Assembly: GCA_031259195.1 (NCBI GenBank)
Contig: JAIRLR010000117.1
Location: 1-10,866, forward strand
DNA from: Streptococcaceae bacterium
Lineage (GTDB): Bacteria > Bacillota > Bacilli > Lactobacillales > Streptococcaceae
Direction: 5' to 3'
Length of the DNA stretch: 10,866 nt
In this document: positions 6,748 through 10,866 of the stretch, piece after piece
How positions within the stretch are numbered: position 1 is the first letter of the stretch
Layout of the letters: the number at the start of each line of letters is the position of its first letter
Program-made: the position numbers and the translations under genes
Notes under the pieces: generated by a model
Databases searched by the model: none
The model's input: the letters and a program-made list of their open reading frames with translations, nothing else
Told to the model about the DNA's origin: nothing

Positions 6748-8976
6748 GTGGCGACACAACAAGAGCTGACAGGCGCTGATGTTATTGATATCGTTAGCGG
6801 CTATATGATTGAAGAGCAAGTTCAATATGTGCAGAAAGCTTTAGACTTTGCAATCAAAGCTCATGCTGATCAGTTTCGTAAGTCTGGTGAACCTTATATT
6901 ATCCATCCAATCCAAGTGGCTGGCATTTTAGCAGGGTTAAATATGGATTATCACTCAATTACAGCGGCTTTTTTGCATGATGTTGTGGAAGACACACCTG
7001 CTACTCTTGAAGATATCAGAGAAGAATTTGGCGTAGATGTTGCTATGTTAGTAGATGGTGTTACCAAACTAGGTAAAATAAAATATAAATCGCATGAAGA
7101 ACGCTTAGCAGAAAATTACCGCAAGTTATTGTTAGCTATGGCCAAAGACTTACGTGTTATTTTAGTCAAGCTAGCCGATCGCTTGCACAATATGCGAACC
7201 CTAAAACACTTGCGCGAAGATAAACAACGTAAAATTGCAGAAGAAACCCTAGAAATCTATGCTCCACTTGCTCATCGTTTAGGGATTAGTCATATCAAAT
7301 GGGAGCTAGAAGATATATCTTTGCGCTTCCTTCATCCAAAACAATATTATCGCATTGTTCATTTAATGCAGGTCAAACGCACAGAAAGAGAAAAGTTAAT
7401 CGAAGAAGCCGTAGAAGATATCAAGAGGGCGACAAAAGAGCTAGAAATCACTGGTAAAATCTATGGCCGTCCTAAACACTTGTACTCTATCTATCGCAAA
7501 ATGGTGGATAAACATAAACGATTTGAAGAAATTTATGATTTGCTTGCTATTCGAGTTATTGTAGACTCGATTAAAGATTGTTATGCTGTGCTTGGAGCGA
7601 TTCATACCAAGTGGACGCCAATGCCTGGACGTTTTAAAGATTATATTGCTATGCCCAAAGCTAATATGTATCAATCACTTCATACAACAGTTATTGGACC
7701 AAATGGTAATCCGATTGAAATTCAAATTCGAACTTTTAAAATGCATCAAATTGCTGAATTTGGAGTAGCCGCTCATTGGGCCTATAAAACTGGGAAAACT
7801 GATGAAGTTAAACCAAATGAGATGACGAAAACTTTATCTTTGTTTAATGAAATTTTAGATATTCAAAGTGCAACAGATAATGCTTCAGAGTTTATGGAGT
7901 CAATCAAAGACGACATTTTCTCTGATATGGTCTATGTTTTTACACCGAAGGGGGATGTAATTGAGTTGCCTGCCGGAAGTGGGCCGATTGACTTTGCTTA
8001 TAGTATCCATACCCAAGTTGGCGATAAAACAATCGGAGCCAAAGTCAATGGCAAGATTGTGCAGCTAGACCATAAGTTAAAAACGGGAGATATTATTGAG
8101 GTTATCACTTCGGCGAGCTCTTTTGGGCCTTCACGCGATTGGTTGAAATTAGTTAAAACAACACGTGCGCGCAATAAAATCAAGCGTTTTTATAAAACAC
8201 AGGATAAAGAGTTAAGCATCGATAAAGGACGCGAAATGGTGATGAATGAATTACAAAAAAATGAGTTCAACACCAAAATATTTATGAATAAGCATCATCT
8301 TGATGAATTGCTTAAACGCAGCAGCTATCAAACAGAAGAGGATATATATGCAGCGGTTGGTTTTGGAGAGATTAGCGTACAGACCGTTACCAATAGGTTG
8401 ACTGCTAAAGAGAGAAATGAAATAGAGCAGCAAAAGCAAGTTGAAGCTGCCGATCAGCTAATGACGAAATCTGTTAAGGTTGAAAAAGAAACCGAAAGGA
8501 TGAAAATTCGTCATGAGGGGGAAGTGGCTATTCAAGGGATTGATAATCTTATGGTGCGTCTTAGTCATTGCTGTAATCCTGTGCCAGGGGATAGGATTGT
8601 AGGCTACATTACCAAAGGTCACGGCTTCTCTATCCATCGCAAGGATTGTCAAAATCTAGCCAGTCAAAAGCAAGTCGAAAAACGTTTGATTGAGGTGGAG
8701 TGGGAAGATAAAGCAAGTGCGCAAAATGCCAGTAAGGATTATATAACTGACCTAGATATTTACGGCTTTAATCGCTCAAATTTATTAAATGATGTTTTGC
8801 AAGTAATCAGTTCCAATACAAAAAATATTGTGGGCGTAAACGCTAGGCCAACTAAAAATAAAATGGCTTCGATTCACGTCACTGTGAAAGTACACAATGC
8901 TGATCACTTAAAGCAGTTAGTGGAAAAAATAAAATCCGTGCCGGATGTATACTCCGTCAAAAGGAAGAATGGATAA
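6748..8976 (+). CDS. rel: Bifunctional (p)ppGpp synthetase/hydrolase, RelA/SpoT homologue (Rel)
   Basis: This 742-aa long RSH enzyme makes and degrades the stringent-response alarmone (p)ppGpp. The hydrolase HD domain (about 25-180) has an intact active site: H53, H77-D78 and E81-D82 in FLHDVVED, and D144 in LADRLHNMR. The synthetase domain (about 235-345) has R241 in GRPKHLYSIY, D264 in YDLLAIRV, E324 in IEIQIRT and the RFKD motif (295-298) typical of bifunctional enzymes rather than the EFDD of synthesis-only RelA. A TGS domain follows (about 393-453), then a conserved-cysteine region with SHCCNPVPGD (606-615) and C634, and an ACT domain (about 667-742). These regulatory parts sense stalled ribosomes. 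Translation starts at GTG. In many Bacillota dtd follows rel; here birA follows 20 bases after the stop and dtd is absent from the window. Confidence 0.97.
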   Translation: MATQQELTGADVIDIVSGYMIEEQVQYVQKALDFAIKAHADQFRKSGEPYIIHPIQVAGILAGLNMDYHSITAAFLHDVVEDTPATLEDIREEFGVDVAMLVDGVTKLGKIKYKSHEERLAENYRKLLLAMAKDLRVILVKLADRLHNMRTLKHLREDKQRKIAEETLEIYAPLAHRLGISHIKWELEDISLRFLHPKQYYRIVHLMQVKRTEREKLIEEAVEDIKRATKELEITGKIYGRPKHLYSIYRKMVDKHKRFEEIYDLLAIRVIVDSIKDCYAVLGAIHTKWTPMPGRFKDYIAMPKANMYQSLHTTVIGPNGNPIEIQIRTFKMHQIAEFGVAAHWAYKTGKTDEVKPNEMTKTLSLFNEILDIQSATDNASEFMESIKDDIFSDMVYVFTPKGDVIELPAGSGPIDFAYSIHTQVGDKTIGAKVNGKIVQLDHKLKTGDIIEVITSASSFGPSRDWLKLVKTTRARNKIKRFYKTQDKELSIDKGREMVMNELQKNEFNTKIFMNKHHLDELLKRSSYQTEEDIYAAVGFGEISVQTVTNRLTAKERNEIEQQKQVEAADQLMTKSVKVEKETERMKIRHEGEVAIQGIDNLMVRLSHCCNPVPGDRIVGYITKGHGFSIHRKDCQNLASQKQVEKRLIEVEWEDKASAQNASKDYITDLDIYGFNRSNLLNDVLQVISSNTKNIVGVNARPTKNKMASIHVTVKVHNADHLKQLVEKIKSVPDVYSVKRKNG

Positions 8977-8996
8977 GTCGATTTTGGAGTAGCTTT

Positions 8997-9965
8997 ATGA
9001 AAGTAAAAGAACTTGTTTTAAGAGAACTAGTCAAACACTTGAAGCAAAATATTTCTGGCGAAAGTTTAGCAAAAACTTTAAGTCTTTCAAGAACAGCTAT
9101 TTGGGAAGCCATTCATGAGTTAATCAATGACGGCTATAAGATTAGCTCAAAAACCAACAAGGGGTATTGTCTAAGCATGCCTCAGCGTTTATCTAAAGAA
9201 GTTATCGAATATTTTCTATCAGAGAAGGCACCGATTAAGCATATAGAGTTCAAAGAGACAACTGATTCAACTCAAAACGACGCTAAGCGTTTTTCTTTAA
9301 ATAACAAAAAAGAAGTGCTGATTCTTAGCGATCATCAAACCGCAGGCAAAGGACGTTTTGGCCGAGCTTACTTTTCACCTGCTCAAAAAGGCTTCTATAT
9401 GAGTCTTCTACTTTTTCCAAAACGCACCCACCTAGATGTGCCACAATATACTTTGTTGACGGCAGTCGCCATTGTTCGTGCAGTGGAAAACCTAACAGAC
9501 AAACAGCCTCTTATTAAGTGGGTCAATGATATCTATCTTAATGGCAAAAAAATTTGTGGTATTTTAAGCGAAGCCGTCACTGATGTTGAAAGCAATCAGA
9601 TAACGAGCGTAATTATTGGCATCGGCTTTAATTTTTCAACTCCGCAGGAAGAATTTCCGAAAGAATTACAAAAGAAAGCTACTTCATTATTTGCAGATAC
9701 TCAGCCTTTCATTTCGCGCAATGAATTGATCGTTGAAATTTGGAAACAATTTTATCAATTAACGAATACTGATTTTATTGAAATTTATCGTCAGCATTCT
9801 TTTGTTTTGGGAAAGCAAGTGAGTTTTACTGAAGAAAATAAAACTTATCAAGGAATTGCCAAGCAAATTACCGATGCCGGGCAATTGGAAGTTTTGTTGG
9901 CCGATGGCAACTTAAAAACCCTAAATGCCGGAGAAATCAGTTTGAAAAGTATAAGTACTTGTTAA
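8997..9965 (+). CDS. birA: BirA, biotin-protein ligase and biotin-operon repressor
   Basis: This 322-aa class II biotin-protein ligase activates biotin as biotinyl-AMP and attaches it to carboxylase carrier domains. The N-terminal winged helix-turn-helix (about 5-60, LAKTLSLSRTAIWEAIHEL) suggests it also represses biotin genes. The catalytic core shows TTDSTQNDA (88-96), the adenylate-binding loop GKGRFGR (117-123), KWVNDIYLNGKK (174-185) and GIGFNF (208-213). The loop has Lys where the classical GRGRxGR has Arg, a conservative change. A small C-terminal domain follows. The ATG has TTGGAG 7-12 bases upstream and lies 20 bases after rel. The last codons, for I-S-T-C and the TAA stop, lie at the edge of or inside the inverted end of mobile copy D, so the natural C-terminus was probably replaced. 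The change falls beyond the conserved GEISLK region and is unlikely to abolish function. Confidence 0.95.
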   Translation: MKVKELVLRELVKHLKQNISGESLAKTLSLSRTAIWEAIHELINDGYKISSKTNKGYCLSMPQRLSKEVIEYFLSEKAPIKHIEFKETTDSTQNDAKRFSLNNKKEVLILSDHQTAGKGRFGRAYFSPAQKGFYMSLLLFPKRTHLDVPQYTLLTAVAIVRAVENLTDKQPLIKWVNDIYLNGKKICGILSEAVTDVESNQITSVIIGIGFNFSTPQEEFPKELQKKATSLFADTQPFISRNELIVEIWKQFYQLTNTDFIEIYRQHSFVLGKQVSFTEENKTYQGIAKQITDAGQLEVLLADGNLKTLNAGEISLKSISTC

Positions 9966-10075
9966 CTTGTCTCCAATTGCGAACTGCCTTAACGATTGGC
10001 AAGCGTTAGCTTGACAGAGTTTAGGCAGGATGTACCTACATTAGTGCGCAAATCTGGAGAGCGTTAACAGGTTCT
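9954..10075. mobile_element. Small MITE-like element, copy D (122 bp), between birA and cat
   Basis: The ends are AGTACTTGTTAAC (9954-9966) and GTTAACAGGTTCT (10063-10075). They match as inverted repeats at 11 of 13 positions, and at 14 of 16 when three flanking bases are included. Its first 22 bases on the right agree with the end of copy C at 20 positions, so the same transposase could recognise both. Internal pairings continue (CTCCAATTGCG with CGCAAATCTGGAG; CTGCCTTAA with TTTAGGCAG; TAACG with CGTTA), so the whole element can fold into a branched hairpin. A 4-bp TATA lies directly outside both ends and may be a target duplication. It is non-coding. It may terminate transcription from both sides, since no other terminator is seen between birA and cat. 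Confidence 0.75.
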
Positions 10076-10737
10076 TATAACCAATCCTCGAATTTATTGC
10101 ACAATTCTTGCAAACGCTCTACGAATTTGCCGACATGGTATCCGTCGCAAATAGTGTGATGTACTTGAATTGCAACGAGTAACTGAAGCCTGCCATTGTA
10201 GTCTGCGGCAATCTTGCCAATGGTAATCTGTGGCGCAAGCCAAGTAAACGGGTGTTGGCAGTAAATATTCAGGTTGAAGCCTGTAAAACTCACCCACGAC
10301 AAACACGAGAAGTCGAAAATGTTTGGAATGTCCGACATCAGCTCAAATCCGACCTTACTTTTATATTCGTTCATATCGGCAGTGCACTTCTCGTAGAACG
10401 TACGAAAATTCGAGGTGTACTCCGTCCAGATGACGCCAAAGGTCTCAGTTTTTTCATTGAATACATTGTATCTTGGGTTAACATAATCCCATACGCCGAG
10501 TTCGCCCCGCTCATTGTGTGCCATGCGAAACTCGCGAATATCATTCACAGCTCTCGAAAACAACCAGCATTGGGTTGGGAAAGTTCTTAACTCTTTTTCT
10601 TTTAGTCTACTTTGCAAGTCGGTGATGTCAATGTTGGTCGTCAAGCTATATGTTCAGCTTCCGAGCGTGCTGACATAGTGCTTATAATGCTCGCGCCGTG
10701 GATATGTATTCAAATCTATCAAAGTGAATTTGCTCAT
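10075..10737 (-). pseudogene. cat: Chloramphenicol acetyltransferase (class A CAT) with an in-frame stop
   Basis: CAT acetylates the 3-hydroxyl of chloramphenicol using acetyl-CoA and acts as a trimer. Reading from ATG at 10737 gives 220 codons, the normal length for the family, but TGA at 10654-10656 interrupts the frame after MSKFTLIDLNTYPRREHYKH...TLGS. It sits where relatives have Cys in a CTYS motif, so one base change from TGC or TGT explains it. Downstream the frame is intact (189 aa from a TTG at 10644), with FRMAHNERGELGVWD, SWVSFTGFNLN and the active site QVHHTICDGYH. A TTG restart would lose the first 31 residues and lacks a well-placed ribosome binding site, so the gene is probably inactive unless the stop is suppressed or is a sequencing error. 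Its TAA stop overlaps the end of copy D by one base, hinting that a few C-terminal residues were replaced. It is likely an acquired resistance gene. Confidence 0.85.
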
Positions 10738-10756
10738 ATTCAATTTCCAATTCTAT

Positions 10757-10825
10757 TTAATTTTCAGTGTTTACAAATCCATTTTTATAGTATTTCATAA
10801 ATAATCTGCGGCTTATGTAAATCAT
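10757..10825 (-). CDS. Possible 22-residue leader peptide upstream of cat
   Basis: On the minus strand an ATG at 10825 opens a 22-codon frame (MIYISRRLF...NTEN) that ends 19 bases before the cat ATG. Many cat genes of Gram-positive bacteria are induced through ribosome stalling on a short leader peptide, so position and size fit. However, no strong Shine-Dalgarno (only AAGAAG) and no clear hairpin hiding the cat ribosome binding site is seen. It could be chance. An internal ATG at 10798 gives a 13-residue version. Confidence 0.25.
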   Translation of the reverse strand: MIYISRRLFMKYYKNGFVNTEN

Positions 10826-10866
10826 AGCTTCTTTTTTATCTAAAATCTGATGCTGATCAAAATGTT
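10826..10866. other. AT-rich window end, no feature seen
   Basis: These 41 bases lie upstream of the cat leader region. They hold no recognisable gene end, element terminus or clear promoter. A promoter for cat may lie here or just outside the window. Confidence 0.3.

Noticed and set aside
9976..10063. Integron attC-like site near the cat gene (GCCTTAAC...AAGCGTTAGC and GTTTAGGC)
   Set aside because: The core triplets do not match RYYYAAC/GTTRRRY in the right register. The cat is class A rather than the catB cassette type, and the symmetry is fully explained by copy D.
10252..10590. 112-codon plus-strand frame opposite cat
   Set aside because: It is antisense to the conserved CAT coding frame, has no family features and no ribosome binding site. 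It is a shadow frame.
10654..10656. TGA read as tryptophan (alternative genetic code)
   Set aside because: All other genes here encode tryptophan with TGG and contain no internal TGA, and the family residue at this position is cysteine.

Overview
The window looks like chromosomal DNA of a low-GC Gram-positive bacterium (Bacillota), most likely of the Lactobacillales. This rests on AT-rich DNA, strong AGGAGG-type ribosome binding sites, a long bifunctional Rel, a BirA with an N-terminal helix-turn-helix, a SUF-type SufB and an LPXTG-anchored pilin. I could not fix the genus.

Layout. Positions 1-204 hold the end of a palindromic mobile repeat (copy A). Two minus-strand genes follow: sufB (250-1641) and a cell-wall-anchored major-pilin-like protein (1871-3877), the latter ending in a clear terminator. 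A 713-bp intergenic region (3878-4590) is largely filled by two more members of the repeat family, copy B (3978-4139) and copy C (4278-4571). A plus-strand cluster then runs with short gaps: an HD-domain dNTP triphosphohydrolase-like gene (4591-5898), a Cof-type HAD phosphatase (5914-6723), the bifunctional (p)ppGpp synthetase/hydrolase rel (6748-8976) and birA (8997-9965). A fourth, smaller element (copy D, 9954-10075) joins birA to a convergent chloramphenicol acetyltransferase gene (10075-10737, minus) that carries an in-frame stop.

How the genes fit together. The plus-strand cluster combines nucleotide-pool control (dNTP hydrolysis, alarmone turnover), a phosphatase and a biotin-protein ligase/repressor. 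It is probably one transcription unit. Its likely promoter lies upstream of copy C, so the element sits in the 5' leader and ends only seven bases before the Shine-Dalgarno of the first gene. The pilin has no sortase or minor pilin within the window, and sufB has none of its usual suf partners here.

The most unusual content is the repeat family. These non-coding elements share AGAACCTG-type inverted ends and fold end to end as long imperfect hairpins. In copies A and C they carry inserted hairpin modules that share a 26-bp core but have different, still self-complementary, outer arms. Copy D supplies the stop codons of both genes it touches.
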